From positions 87,114 through 151,113 of the forward strand of contig NW_004190470.2 of assembly GCF_000224145.3 (NCBI RefSeq): DNA of 64,000 nt, written 5' to 3'. Source of the DNA: Ciona intestinalis. Its lineage: Eukaryota; Chordata; Ascidiacea; Phlebobranchia; Cionidae. Position numbers and translations under genes: made by a program. The notes beneath the pieces are model-generated. The model saw nothing but the letters and a program-made list of their open reading frames with translations. It did no database searches and was not told the DNA's origin. Within the stretch, counting starts at the first letter, position 1; each line of letters starts with the position of its first letter. Of the stretch, positions 42,556 through 53,740 are shown piece after piece.

Positions 42556-45500
42556 GTATATATTTTAAATATTTAGTATAGTACATTTTAACCTGTAGAA
42601 TTATTATTACTTGTTTTATTTTCCAGGGGCTTGAGTTGCCATTGTGGTTGCCATTCGCTCTTACCATATTTGGTTTTGTTTACACACTTTTTTTACTACC
42701 GGAATCAATACAAAGAGATGATGTTTCATTTTTCCAAGATTTAAAGTATATTAGTCCATGCTTTATATTAGTAATAGTAATATATAGTATGGTTGTGTAA
42801 AACTTACATAATGTAACCTAAAAAAATGAGGTGTTCAAAATAAAATAATTTTTTTTTAAATGAGGTTAAAATAAAAATTGCTTTTAATGTCTCATTATTG
42901 AAATTATCCTTAAATTAAAATCTAGTTTGGTCGGTCGAGTTGTTTTGGAGGGTATGAAGAGACTTCTTTTCACAGGGTTGTTTATATAATACGACACCAT
43001 AATAAAACATACAGTAGTTTGGGAAAGATGGGACATCTTTTATTCTGTTTTCTCATCCCATTTGGTAGTAAACAAAAAACATTTAAAGAATTTTAAAACC
43101 ATATCTTTACAAATCCCATAAACCGTTGTTGATTGTTTAAAACACAATCAGGATATTTGGATAATATGTAATAAGTCCTGTCTTCCCCCACCTCACTATA
43201 TCTTTAATATTTAATTAATTAAGCATGGGCTGTGGCTGTGGGGTTAAGTATTTTTAAAGCATGCCATGACATAAGTATATCTCATTAAAAGTTGAGTAAT
43301 ATTGGCCCAAATTCATATGAGTTCATTTTTATGAAATAAGAAACTATATGGTAGACATTAGTCTATTATTAATACCCTAATCTAAACATACTTTTTCCTA
43401 AAAAAATGTTTTATGTTTCCAGAAAACTTTTTACTTGTAATCCATTTGTTGGTTTATGGAGAATGTTAACGCTCGAGGCAAAACGAGGAAAGCAACTTCT
43501 ATCTGTCTTGTTCTGTTTCTTTCTTGTGTTAGTGTTGTATAATGGGTATAGTGATGTCATAGTAGTGTATGAGCTTAGCCCACCATTTTGTTGGACTTCG
43601 GACCAGATCGGGTAAGCTAAAAAATCTTTTTATGAATGGTAGTTGTACCAGTCATTGTTTGATTGGTCAATATATATTCATATATTTGCGCTTAACAGTG
43701 GGAAGTGCTCTCACATGTGCTACAGCACTGGCCCTTTTTAGTTGCCTGTTTATAATTGTATATATATATATATATTATAGAATACAGTAGGTTGGGGTAA
43801 GATGAGACATATTTTCTGGTTTCGTTAGAACATTTAAAGAATTTTATAACCATAGTCTTAAGTCTAACAACTCTAAAAGGCCGTTGTTAATTTTTTTGAA
43901 ACACAATCAGGAAATTTAGAATATTTTGTGTTAATGTATCCCATCCTACTCCAAGCTACTATAAATGAATGTAACTTGCTTTATCTTCGCATGGCTGGGA
44001 AACGACAAACGTTATAACAAGGGTGTTCTGTTTCATACACCTCGTGCCAGCTTGCAAGTTACCAAGTTTTTTTAATTCGTGGGTGTATAATTAGTTTTTT
44101 TTATATAGTATGAGTGACAATCTAGACAACCCCCATATTATAAAAAATATGAAATATTCTAGGTATGGTTCAATGATCACTGCCGGATCTTTCATAGTCG
44201 CTCTCGTTGCGTTTAAACTCCTGAATAATCGATGTAGTGATTGGTGGTTTGTGTTCATAGGTGTTGTGTCAATGACAACTTCATTTCTTATCCTGGCATT
44301 TGCTAAGCAATCATGGAATATCTATCTAGGTAAAATACAGAGACTAATTAGTGGCGTACAGCTAATGGATCTTTTTTAATTTATTTTTACATTAAAAATT
44401 TTATACAGATGCCTGCATACCTACACTGAGTAAAATATAAAATGTATAAGTATTACATTTTCATTGTCCACCGCCGTAGCACAGTTGGTTAGCGCGCCTG
44501 CCTCCCACCCAGAGGTACTGGGTTCAAGGCTTGTCAATGCTATCATTGTGGGAGTATGTGCACTTGGGCAAGATACTTAACGGCAATTGCTCTAACCTAG
44601 TTGTCACTATAATCTAAGGGGTTGTCCAAATTATCAGCCACACATATAAAAAAAAACACCAAAAAATAATTCCCACAAAGTAACATATATACTCGATAAC
44701 TCGTGTGCTGGCATGAGGTGTATGAAACAAAACACCCGTGTTTAACGACTGTCGTTTTACGGCCATGGAAGGATAAAATAAGAAGTTACATACATACATT
44801 TGTGTTAATTAGGAGTGAAATGAAACACCCTATAAAATATTTTCATTAAACTTTTTTTTAATATGTTTTTTCCAGTTAGTGTGAAATTCTTGTATTTTTT
44901 CTTCTAACAGCTTGTTCAATTGGTATACTTTGCACAATGCCTGTAACGGCAATACGCAGTATGTTGTCTCGCTTAGTCAACCCTGAAGAGCAAGGTTCAA
45001 TATTTGCATTAGTTGCTTGTGCACAAACTATTTCCCAATTCAGCGCTTCAGTTATGTACAACACAATTTACAAAGAGACAGTCGCATTTTTCCCTGGTAC
45101 TGTGTTTCTTGTGGCAGTTGGAATATCAGTCTTTATTCTTATCATTTTCAGGTGCAAAAAACTTATAACTGATTGTTTTGCTTGTGATAAAATGTTTAGA
45201 AACTTTTTATATAAGCAACAGAATATATAAGGAGACGCTGATTCTTAACAATTTATAGTTTTGCTTGTGATAAATGTTTTGATAAGGTATAGGATTAATT
45301 TATTGTATAATAGGGTGATGGAAGATGGGACACCTTTAACACATAATTTCTAAATATCCTGGTCTTGTTTTGAAGAATGGTCTATATGAAAGTCGTAGGG
45401 ATACAGTTTTAAAATTCTTTAAATGTTCTTTGTTTACTACCAAATGTGACGAGAAAATAGAATGAAAAGGTGTCCCATCTTCCCCCACCCTACTATATCA

Positions 45501-46048
45501 AAACTAAATTTAACATAATGTATATATTTAGTTATTTACTGAGAATCAGTCCCTGCTTATATAAACTGTTTCTTCCAGAAATTTTTTTTTCTAAATTTGC
45601 TCTTCTAAAAAATTTGTTTTGTGTTGCAAAGTTTTTACATTTTATTCAAGAATGTTGTATAAAAAAACGAAAAAAAAACTAGCCAGGAGAACTTTTTTAG
45701 ATTAATATTTTAGTTTGGTTATGAATAATCAAAGAAAAATTATTTATCTCTGCCTGTCGGGTGACTGGGCAGTGACAGTTGTCCTGCCCTGCGACATATT
45801 AACAATGGTGTAAGTGGCAAGTCTCAAACTGTATCCTGTGCCACTCTTAAAACTGTGCCACAAAACTGTATGACTTTCTATATCTATGGTATTGGTCTTA
45901 ATAAGATACAATTTTCTTTAACTTTAGATAATTAAATTTTAATCAACTGAAACAACAATTTTATTTTAACAGTTTTGTCTACAAATACACAAAAGATCGA
46001 TTGCAGTTGAAGATACCAGAATATTCACAAGTTGAAGAAAATTGTTAA
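40977..46048 (+). CDS. SLC46-type MFS transporter, gene 1
   Basis: Seven exons: 40977-41226, 41626-41966, 42627-42745, 43423-43611, 44163-44329, 44911-45151 and 45973-46048; 460 residues. Membrane carrier of the major facilitator superfamily. RVSVEPLLFSS in the first helix, the QQYIYKRF end of that helix, and GSWGDTVGRRKP in the loop after helix 2 match the proton-coupled folate/heme carrier group (SLC46); VCGLSGDF and CFAYVADISS follow as in that family, and MLSRLVNPEEQGSIFAL resembles the helix 10-11 loop. The extracellular loop after helix 1 carries N-glycosylation sites. Substrate within the SLC46 group cannot be told. The start is the first ATG in the exon; an acceptor TTTTCAG at 40953 just upstream implies a 5' leader exon or spliced leader. 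Paralogue follows 985 bp downstream. Confidence 0.88.
43013..43200. mobile_element. MITE in transporter 1 intron 3
   Basis: AGTAGTTTGGGAAAGATGGG to AAGTCCTGTCTTCCCCCACC, full family body. Confidence 0.8.
43785..43963. mobile_element. MITE, second subfamily
   Basis: AGTAGGTTGGGGTAAGATGA, AGGCCGTTGTTAATTT, GTATCCCATCCTACTCCAAG. Confidence 0.65.
43968..44140 (-). mobile_element. SINE, reverse strand, partial
   Basis: GAATGTAACTTGCTTTATCT, GGGAAACGACAAACGTTATA, CACCTCGTGCCAGCTTGCAA and ACAATCTAGACAACCC; ends about 20 bp before transporter 1 exon 5. Confidence 0.75.
44468..44800 (+). mobile_element. SINE, full-length
   Basis: Head CCGTAGCACAGTTGGTTAGC and B box GGGTTCAAGGCTT, body CTATCATTGTGGGAGTATG, tail TACGGCCATGGAAGGATAAA, ending ATACATACATT instead of the (ATTC)n run. 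Confidence 0.85.
45308..45497. mobile_element. MITE in transporter 1 last intron
   Basis: AATAGGGTGATGGAAGATGG to GTGTCCCATCTTCCCCCACC. Confidence 0.85.
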
Positions 46049-47032
46049 CTTTAAATACTTTGTTACTTCTGTGTTCCGCTACCAAGCACAATGTAAATAA
46101 TCTTTCAACGGCTCATCTGGTATAAAAAATCGTAGTGTTGTTCCGACGAAACACCAGAAATACACTTCGTTTTTTTTAACCAGATGAGCCACTTAAAGAT
46201 TATTTAACATAAGAAACAAACTACAAATTTTTATACCAGATGAGCCGTTGAAAGATTATTTACTTTAGTTTAAATACATACATATTCACAACTAATGCGT
46301 TCCATATTCACAACTAATACTTCGCACTATTCACAACACAAATTTACTTCAACAGTCATGGCATTCATGATACCTCGATATAATTTTTTTATGGGACCTT
46401 TTTTTAACTATGCATGTTAATTTCAATTTTTTTTTTTCTTGTCTTTTTAAATATTTCTTAAGTTTTATCTGTTTTAAGATACTTTGGTGTTTTTAGGTTT
46501 TATAAAACATATTGCCATAAGATGCTAAAAGATATTAAGATGTTAAAAATTCAAATAATCAACATTAAACTATTTATTGTAAATATTGAAACTAGAAAAT
46601 TTGTTTTAAGCATTTCGTAATAGGGTTTTTCTGTTTTGTAAAACCAGGTCTGGATTTCAGCTAAAACCTACCCCCACCCCCAAAACTAAACATTTCAAAT
46701 TTAGTTGCAGGATATAAACTAGACTTTAATTTCTCATTTTCTATAGCCAGTAGCTATTATATAAAGAACATTTTCTGAACTAATTTAAGTTTTGGTCTTC
46801 GAAATTTAGCCCTGTCAAAGCTGTTTCAGTATTTAGTCGACCATAATTTAACTATCTCTTACTGCAAATATTGTTTACACAGTGCAACTAGATTTAATCA
46901 TTAACAGAGTTATAATGCATCACAGCACTTCGTTGTTCGTATCCTGTCATTTGTACATTGAGTAAAAAAACTTTGAGTGTTTGTTTTTTGTTTCAGACGT
47001 TGATAGGCATTTAGGTTGAAAATGAGATAAAA
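46049..47032. other. Spacer between the two transporter genes
   Basis: Contains the inverted-repeat element at 46089-46265 and AT-rich sequence. A strong acceptor (TTTTTTGTTTCAG, ending 46996) precedes the transporter 2 ATG by about 36 bp, suggesting a 5' leader exon or trans-spliced leader. Confidence 0.5.
46089..46265. mobile_element. MITE with about 35-bp perfect TIRs
   Basis: GTAAATAATCTTTCAACGGC followed by TCATCTGGTATAAA at the left is the exact reverse complement of TTTATACCAGATGAGCCGTT with GAAAGATTATTTAC at the right. A third internal copy (ACCAGATGAGCCACTTAAAG) lies at about 46180, so the element may be compound. Confidence 0.8.
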
Positions 47033-50000
47033 ATGAGGAATTTTCTGAAAGAAATTTCAGTTGAACCTCTGCTGTTTAGTGGCATGTTCATTATCAATTT
47101 TTATTCAACAATATCCCAGCAGTTTATATACCAGCAAGTAGCAGAAAGCAATGGTTTGTTTGGTGACCATGATAAAACTTGTAATAAATTCAATGAATCA
47201 GATCCTGTTGTTAAACTTGAAGAAAAAGTCTCTTCTGAAACAAGTTTATGGATACTTTACCTTAACATAGCAGGTTGGTAATGAAATAGTTTATCATGTG
47301 TATTATAGCTAATATGTACAACTTTTAATTTAGCTAGGTGTAGTGACCTCTCTTATTTTTTTTCAACTAAATGTAAATATGTTTTTAAATGTAAGTGTGT
47401 TTTAACAACTGTTGTTTTGTCGATATATCCGGTCTTTTCGTTTAAAATTTTTCTAAATCTTCGCTACCTTAATCGAAAAGCCAATTAAAGTTATTATTTG
47501 GTTAGATATGTACGGTAGGCTATCTTTCTTAATTTAAATATATTTTTTAACAGGTACAATTCCAAGCCTTTTCACATCTGCTGTTATGAGTTCGTGGGGC
47601 GACGTCGTTGGTCGGACGATGCCATTGATTCTTATATACGGTGGTTTTATATTTCTTATCGTGGTTTACATTATTGTCGTTAATTTGAAACTGCCAATCG
47701 CCTGGTTACTTGCTGCGAGACTGGTTTGCGGGTTGACTGGCGACTTTCCAGCAATGGTCGCCGTGTGTTTTGCGTATTTATCCGACCTTAGCAAAACAGA
47801 ACAACGGACGTTGAGAATTGCAGTGGGTGAAGCAATGCTGGGGTTAGCTGGCTTGTTAGCTGGAATTACGGAAGGGCTTTGGATTGGTTCACAGGTACTT
47901 CTTATTTATAATAGAAACTATAAAGTTGTTGTGGTGTGTGAAAGTTTGGTCAAATACATGTGGACCAACTTTTAAAAGTGTCTCTTGCATGTAATATGTT
48001 TTCAGTCTTGCATGTAATATCGCAAATGGATAGCCTAAAGGTTTTATATCCTATGACACGTTTTCAAACAAGAAAGCGACACTAAAACTATTTGATTTGA
48101 ATTTTAATCTTTTTGGTTGCACAAATTGCACCACATGTTGTTTTAATGCGCAATTTTTCTGCTGTTTCAGGGTTTTGAGCAACCGCTGTGGCTTCTTTTG
48201 GCGCTTTCAATCGTCGTTTTTTTGTACATTATATTTTTCTTGCGCGAATCTAGATCAATTGAAAGATCTACTAATATACGACATGATTTCAGGTGATATA
48301 TACGGAACTAACTATATAGTAAGGTGGGGGAAGACGGGACACCTTTAGCACATAATATCCAAATATCCTGATCATGTTTTAAACAATTAGCAATGGTCTA
48401 TGGGAGTCGTGAGGATACGGTTTTATAATTCTTTGAATGTTCTTTGTTTATTACCAAATGGCACAAGAAATAAAAAGGTGTCCAATCTTCCCTAGACTGA
48501 AAAGGTGTCCCATCTTCCCTATTGCATTTTACCTTGAAAGAGTTCAAAATTTTTCATAATTTTAGAGAATTGTTCACTTGGCGACCTTTCCTAAACATAT
48601 GGGGCATGCTTACACTGGAGAAACAAAGGTGCTACTTTCTACTCTCACTTCTCGGCTGTTTATTCTTGCACATGGTGCTTTATATAGGTTTGGATGACGT
48701 CAGTATAGTATACGAACTCAGCGAGCCGTTTTGTTGGTCGCCTAACTTGATCGGGTAAGGTGTTCAGTTTGGTTAAAACTTAGCAAGCTAGGTCATTTGT
48801 GAGGGAAAGTTTGCAAATTGCTAGTGCGCTACTTTAAAACGTATAGTACTGCAGGGTAAGATGGAATAATATTAAAACCTAAATCCTATATTTCCTAATT
48901 GTGTTTTGACATCGTTGTTTATGGTAGCAGGTTTACGTATATTTCTGTATGTATTCTTAGTTTACTACCAAATAGGGTGGGAAAGAAAATATAAATCTGT
49001 CCCGTGTTACCCCACCCTGCTCTATTACAACGTCGGAGGCATCTGTGCCTTTGCTATAAAATTAAAAGCAAACACATGCATATTTAAAATCAAATGCACA
49101 TATGCATACACACATATGCATTGTTATATGCTTTGTACCGCCTAAAAACACAGTATAGAATACAGCCACAATAGGCATCCCATACTATACTTCTAAAATT
49201 TAGCCTAACATCTGTACTTATATTTCGACCCAGATACGGTCAAATGATTCATTCTTCAACTTCAATCTTTGGTTTAGTAGCGTTTAAACTTCTGTACGCT
49301 CGACTTTCTGATTGGTGGATTTTTTTCATGGGGATGACGTCATCCATATGTAATTTGGTAACCTTCGCAGTTTCTCAGTATACATGGTCGTTGTTTTTAG
49401 GTAATGCATAAAATATCAGTTTTCTAGATACAATGTACCATAATGTGTGTGTATCTTTGAGAAAGATACTGTACAATCATTTATCCAACGTAAGTATTTT
49501 GGGTTGTCCAAATTATCGCCTATATACAGTCAAATAAAAAAGTGTAGTAGGGTGGGGGAAGATGGGTCACCTTTTTATTCTATGTTCTCGTCCCGTTTGG
49601 CAGTAAAGAAAGAAAATTCAATGAATTATTTAACCGTATCCCCATAATATTATATGCTAAAGATGCCCCATCTTTCCCTACCCTACTACATACTTAAAAA
49701 TACATCTAACAATTTACAGGTCTGGCTCTCGGTTGTTTTTACACGATTCCCGCCACTGTTTTACGTAGTATGATGTCACGAATGGTGACGCATGACGAAC
49801 AAGGAGCTGTGTTTGCCACAATAGCGGCAGCTCAAAATATTTCGCTGTTGATTGCTTCGTTTATTTTTAACGGGATTTATTCGGCAACGGTTGCCAGTTT
49901 CCGAGGAGCAATATTCGTAATCGGAGCATTTATTGGCGGGGCACTGCTCTTAATTTTCAGGTAAAAATCTGTTTGAGTATAGTTTTATAATACTTGTCCG

Positions 50001-50498
50001 TTGTCCGGTAAGATGGGATACCGTTAGCACTTAAAATGTATAATTCCTGATCGTGTTTTAAACTTTTAACAACATATAATTCTGTAAATATTCTTTGTTT
50101 ACTACCAATTAACTGTTTGGACGAAAAAAATAATAAAAACAGGTCCAATCTTACCCCACCCTAAGATACCCCTTTATTCAACAATATAACTCAACAGTTG
50201 GTATAGTTTGTGTTTGTGTATTATTATAACTATATAGTCTCGCATAGACTGTTAATTGTATATGAGATAGCAATATTTGCAGCTACGTAATGTTTGCTTT
50301 CGGTAAATGTTTGAAAAACGATTACAATGTGAAACGAACACATGTGATGCCTTCATGCTTTTCATGGCATTTTCTGTAATCCTGTTTTATTGCCCAGAAT
50401 ATACTAATTGCAATGTTAACATATTTTCCAGGCTCGTCTATGTCAAAACTTTACCACGATTATCGTTGGCGTATCAGACCGTAACAGAAGAAATATAA
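47033..50498 (+). CDS. SLC46-type MFS transporter, gene 2
   Basis: Seven exons: 47033-47273, 47554-47894, 48171-48292, 48566-48754, 49234-49400, 49720-49960 and 50432-50498; 455 residues. Exons 2, 4, 5 and 6 have exactly the lengths of those in gene 1 (341, 189, 167, 241). ISVEPLLFSGM and SQQFIYQQV in helix 1, SSWGDVVGRTMP after helix 2, VCGLTGDFPAM and MMSRMVTHDEQGAVFA match gene 1. The motif-A loop ends GRTMP where gene 1 has GRRKP, losing the second basic residue, which could alter coupling. Overall similarity to gene 1 is moderate, so the duplication is older than that of the fucosyltransferase-like pair. Substrate unknown. Convergent with the MZB1-like gene, 87 bp between stop codons. 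Confidence 0.88.
47402..47498. repeat. Dispersed (AAT)n repeat, reverse copy
   Basis: AACAACTGTTGTTTTGTCGA, AAATCTTCGCTACC and AAAGTTATTATTTG are the reverse of the repeat at 2165-2310. Confidence 0.6.
48316..48525. mobile_element. MITE with duplicated right end
   Basis: AGTAAGGTGGGGGAAGACGG at the left; the right end AAAAGGTGTCC(A/C)ATCTTCCCT occurs twice in tandem (about 48473 and 48500). It ends just before transporter 2 exon 4. Confidence 0.8.
48849..49022. mobile_element. MITE, second subfamily
   Basis: TGCAGGGTAAGATGGAATAA, CCTATATTTCCTAATTGTG and TGTCCCGTGTTACCCCACCC. Confidence 0.65.
49543..49688. mobile_element. MITE, internally shortened
   Basis: AGTAGGGTGGGGGAAGATGG to GATGCCCCATCTTTCCCTAC, with about 45 bp of the body missing. 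Confidence 0.8.
50003..50164. mobile_element. MITE, second subfamily
   Basis: TCCGGTAAGATGGGATACCG, ATTCCTGATCGTGTTTTAAA, GGTCCAATCTTACCCCACCC. Confidence 0.65.
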
Positions 50499-50581
50499 AT
50501 GCGGTGTGTATCAACACATCGTTTGCTGATACGTGAATTGCTATGTTATGTTTTTTGTCTAACATTTAAAACTCGGTGCAT

Positions 50582-50590
50582 TTTATTAAA
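50582..50590. terminator. Overlapping poly(A) signals of two convergent genes
   Basis: TTTATTAAA reads AATAAA on the minus strand (50582-50587, overlapping the MZB1-like stop codon at 50586-50588) and ATTAAA on the plus strand (50585-50590, 87 bp beyond the transporter 2 stop). Both genes therefore probably end here with very short 3' UTRs and some antisense overlap. Confidence 0.55.
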
Positions 50591-52435
50591 GTTCCGTTTT
50601 TCTTGGTTTCTTCTTTTTATGCGATGACTTTGAAGAGCTTCGGCAAACGCTCGAACATAAAAGTTTTTTCAATCCTTTAGTTTTCTTCTGTACGTATGTC
50701 GTGTACAGTTCATGTTCCTCATATTCTCCCAGATAAGAATGGCACATATCAGAAAGTCTGTTAACACAAAAGCAGACTAAATAACACCCATGGTTCAAGG
50801 CTCGTCGCTGCTACCATTATGGGCATATTTTTCCTTGAGCAAAACACTTAGCGGCAATTGCTCAAACCCAGTGTTCACTAATGTTTAAATTTTCGGTCAT
50901 ACAGAAAATAATAAAACACAGAGTTCCATACATGGTAACTCGTATAAGCCGGCACGCGGTGTACGAAACAGAACATCCGTTGTTATAACGACTATCGTTT
51001 TTCCGCCACGCCAGGATAAGTACGAATGGACGAATGTAAGCTTTACCCTAGCGTAGCCGAAAAACGACAGCCGTTATAACACGGATGTTCATACACCTCG
51101 TACCAGTGTACGATTTACCGTGTGTGTTACTTTCTGGGTGATTATTTTTTGGATTTGTTTTTGCCGTCACAGCCCATATCCTAAAGGCTAAAGCTCAAAC
51201 TCTTCCAAGCGTTATACCTCCTCGGCCAAGGTCCCCCTCCTTGCATAATTCCTGGTACATCCTCCGCGTCGCTGCCTGGATAAACGATCCTCTTCTTTCC
51301 ATTCACCTCCTTGATCCCATACCCGTTCCATTCCTTATCGGAACAAATTCCTTCAAATATTTCGAGCAATTTTTCCTCTCCCAGTTCCTTCTTGCCAGAC
51401 TTGACAGCTTTTGATTTGTCGATATTTTTCTGTGATATAACGACAAGTCACTACGTTTGTCGGCTAATAAATACACTGGTTCAGAAGTTTAGTGATAGAC
51501 TACGGTGCTGTACACGATTTATAGAACTGTGGGGGGAGATGGGACACCTTTGGCACAATATATTCAAATATCCGGATCGTGTTTTAAACAATTAACAACG
51601 GTTTGTGGTTGTCGTGAAGGTTGGATTTTAGAATTATATACCCTACTGTATATACTTAAAGTAGGACATGTAATGTTGTATGTAGTACCGTGGGTTAAGA
51701 TGAGAAAGTGTTAGTTATTACGATTCTTATAATATATATAGTCGTTAGAACACTGTCGAAAAATCCTGTAACATATATTTTATGATGAAATAGTGTTAGT
51801 ATAAAACACTTTTAAAATGTCCCATGTTACCCCACCCTACGATATAGCGATATAGTACGGTGGGGAAGATGGGACACCTTTTTATACCATTTTCTTGTCC
51901 CATTTGGTAGTATACGAAGAACATTCAAAAAATTATAAAACCGTATCCTCACGACTCCCATAGGCCGTTGTTAAATGTTTAAAACATGATCAGGATATTT
52001 GAATAAAATGTGCCAAATGTGTCCCATCTTTCCCCATCCTTTACTTGGTTTACTATATATGAATAAACCCGTTAGTTTTTGGAGTCTCAGTATATAAGAT
52101 ATGCTGAATTTTGTTTATGATCTTTTTTACCAAAACTCAACACTTTATGTTTAATATTTACACGTTTTTTTAGTCACTTCAAAGAGATTAAAACCAATCT
52201 TTTTAGTCACCTGTAGTGTAGTGGCGAATCTTTCCGAAATCCCTGTGCAAGCTTCACAACGAAGAAAATCAGGCATATAGTTTGCTTGAGATTCTTCGTC
52301 ACTTAAATCAGGTGGTCCCATACTAATACTACCCGAGTTGCTATCACCGTCTTGTGTTACGCTCGATTTGCCCATCTGGCAAAACCCATTCATTGAAAGA
52401 CTCAGTATAATCAAGGAAAGCGAATACAGAAACAT
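50586..52435 (-). CDS. mzb1: MZB1/pERp1-like ER-resident saposin-fold protein
   Basis: Three exons on the minus strand: 52211-52435, 51218-51429 and 50586-50757; 202 residues. The signal peptide (SLSLIILSLSMNGFCQ) is followed by an acidic stretch, then YMPDFLRCEACTGISERF, close to the HMPAHLRCDACRAVA of vertebrate MZB1. Exon 2 gives SGKKELGEE, GICSDKEWNGYGIKEVNG and GGPWPRR, matching the family's SCSRNWQDYGVREV and GGPWPTR; exon 3 gives LSDMCHSYLGEYEEHELY. The C-terminus is Lys/Ser-rich and ends in KTEL, a likely ER-retention signal. Family members are ER chaperone or oxidoreductase helpers related to canopy proteins; in mammals MZB1 aids IgM assembly and calcium handling. Tunicates lack immunoglobulins, so the role here must be a different, older one. 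Motif matches are from memory. Confidence 0.85.
50792..51030 (+). mobile_element. SINE, head lost, in MZB1-like intron 2
   Basis: GGTTCAAGGCTCGTCGCTGC, GCAAAACACTTAGCGGCAAT, CATGGTAACTCGTATAAGCC and TCCGCCACGCCAGGATAAGT. Confidence 0.8.
51032..51170 (-). mobile_element. SINE tail fragment, reverse strand
   Basis: GTAAGCTTTACCCTAGCGTA, AAAACGACAGCCGTTATAAC and CACCTCGTACCAGTGTACGA, back-to-back with the previous copy so that the tails face each other. Confidence 0.75.
51528..51846. mobile_element. Two MITE pieces in MZB1-like intron 1
   Basis: 51528-51640 is the left part of a main-type copy (CTGTGGGGGGAGATGGGACA); 51685-51846 is a second-subfamily copy (TACCGTGGGTTAAGATGAGA to ATGTCCCATGTTACCCCACC). 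Confidence 0.7.
51854..52043. mobile_element. MITE, full-length
   Basis: AGTACGGTGGGGAAGATGGG to TGTGTCCCATCTTTCCCCAT, in the MZB1-like intron 1. Confidence 0.85.
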
Positions 52436-53368
52436 AGTTGTTTAAAAATCCTTAAAACTACAATTCTATATTTAGTTTTGGGAATATATTTAATGTGTAC
52501 CTCTTAAAGTAACTCGTTTTTTGACTGCATTTTATTAAATTACATGTGTTATAGTTAATTAACGTAACACAATACCCCGATAACGATATGAAATACTGTA
52601 TTGTATATATATGGGTCATACTAAAATCCGACGCTGTTGCCGCAGAACACCAACAACTATATTTACAAAACAGTCTGATCGTTGTTAACAAAACTGAATC
52701 ACGAAACTTCTACTGTCAAGCAGAAACTTGGCTTACCGGTTTCTGAGCGCCTCGGTTTAAAGCTTTAGCCATTTTTAAAATAACTAATAACCAAGGTAAT
52801 GACTGTAACTTTGTTTAAGCATACACTGTACATTTTGCGCCTTATAAACTCGGCGTCTGCTGGTACGTGCTGAAATTTGCCACTCGGTCTTTCCGGGCAC
52901 ACTATGACGTCATCAATGCATCAATCAACGTGCTTTGCTGGTTAAGCATGTTTACTTTCTTGATTCAGGAAACTTTTATTTATTACATCAACTGTACTAT
53001 GTATGTATTGTTGCCATATCTTTCAGCTTTACGCAAACATTCGTTATTTCTCGCACGTAAGTAAGTTTCGACACTGTCCTTTCACTGCATTAATAGCTTA
53101 ACTGTCGAATTAGATTTTACACGTTTGTTGCAGCTTTTATAGTTTACAAAGAAAAGCGCCGCGGGCATAAAAGCCCGTGACGCCATCACCGTCTCGCACT
53201 TTCATTGGTTAATCAGTAACTTCGTGTTTTATATACATTTGCAGTATTAAGGACACGTGTTGATATTTATTTGGTTTATTTCCGTGTAGAAAAACAATTT
53301 ATTCGATAAATAATTGGTTGATTATCATAACTTTATACATCTTTACGTTCGACATAAAAATAAATTGT
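52436..53368. other. Upstream region of the MZB1-like gene
   Basis: No supported gene. A short hairpin (GCGGGCATAAAAGCCCG, about 53161) and CATTGGTTAATCAG, an inverted CCAAT-like site, lie near 53160-53220. A plus-strand open frame at 52867-53064 contains a possible splice pair (CTTTCAG at 53025, CACGTAAGTAAG at 53055) but has no recognisable product. Confidence 0.4.
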
Positions 53369-53696
53369 CTAGCAGTTAAAATGTGAATAGGCAAAATCTA
53401 AGACAAATCATATTATTTTCAATTCATATTCCTGTTATTAGTGGCGCATAACGAATTGAAAACAAGTTTTGGCTTATACAAAGTCACGCATATACCTTAC
53501 CAATAAACCTCGCGACTTCAGGCATGACGAACAATGCTTTGTTTAACTTTTTCTTCGTTGCACCTGCCACCTGGAACTTGACGGGGTACTTTACCTGGTC
53601 GTGTGAACGGTTATTTACCGGGTAGTGTGAACGGTTCTTTTCAGATTTTTGCTGGTTTGCTTTATAGGTAGAGCTTTTTCTGTGTTGAGTTCCCAT
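53369..53696 (-). CDS. Candidate small basic protein, two exons
   Basis: Exon 1 (53501-53696) starts at an ATG, has a good donor (TTATTG|GTAAGG) and encodes a Lys/Arg/Gln/Asn-rich segment with an internal near-repeat (KNRSHYPVNN, NRSHDQVKYPV) followed by TKKKLNKALFVMPEVARFI. Joining to an acceptor GATTTGTCTTAG gives exon 2 (53369-53397), adding a few residues and a stop: 74 residues. An AATAAA follows near 53297. No family recognised. Its ATG is only 44 bp from the ATG of the BIR gene on the other strand, which suggests a shared bidirectional promoter. Exon 2 is short, so the end is uncertain. Confidence 0.4.
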
Positions 53697-53740
53697 TAGT
53701 TGTTTGACCTCACAACATCTGATAAATTGTTGAACACAAG

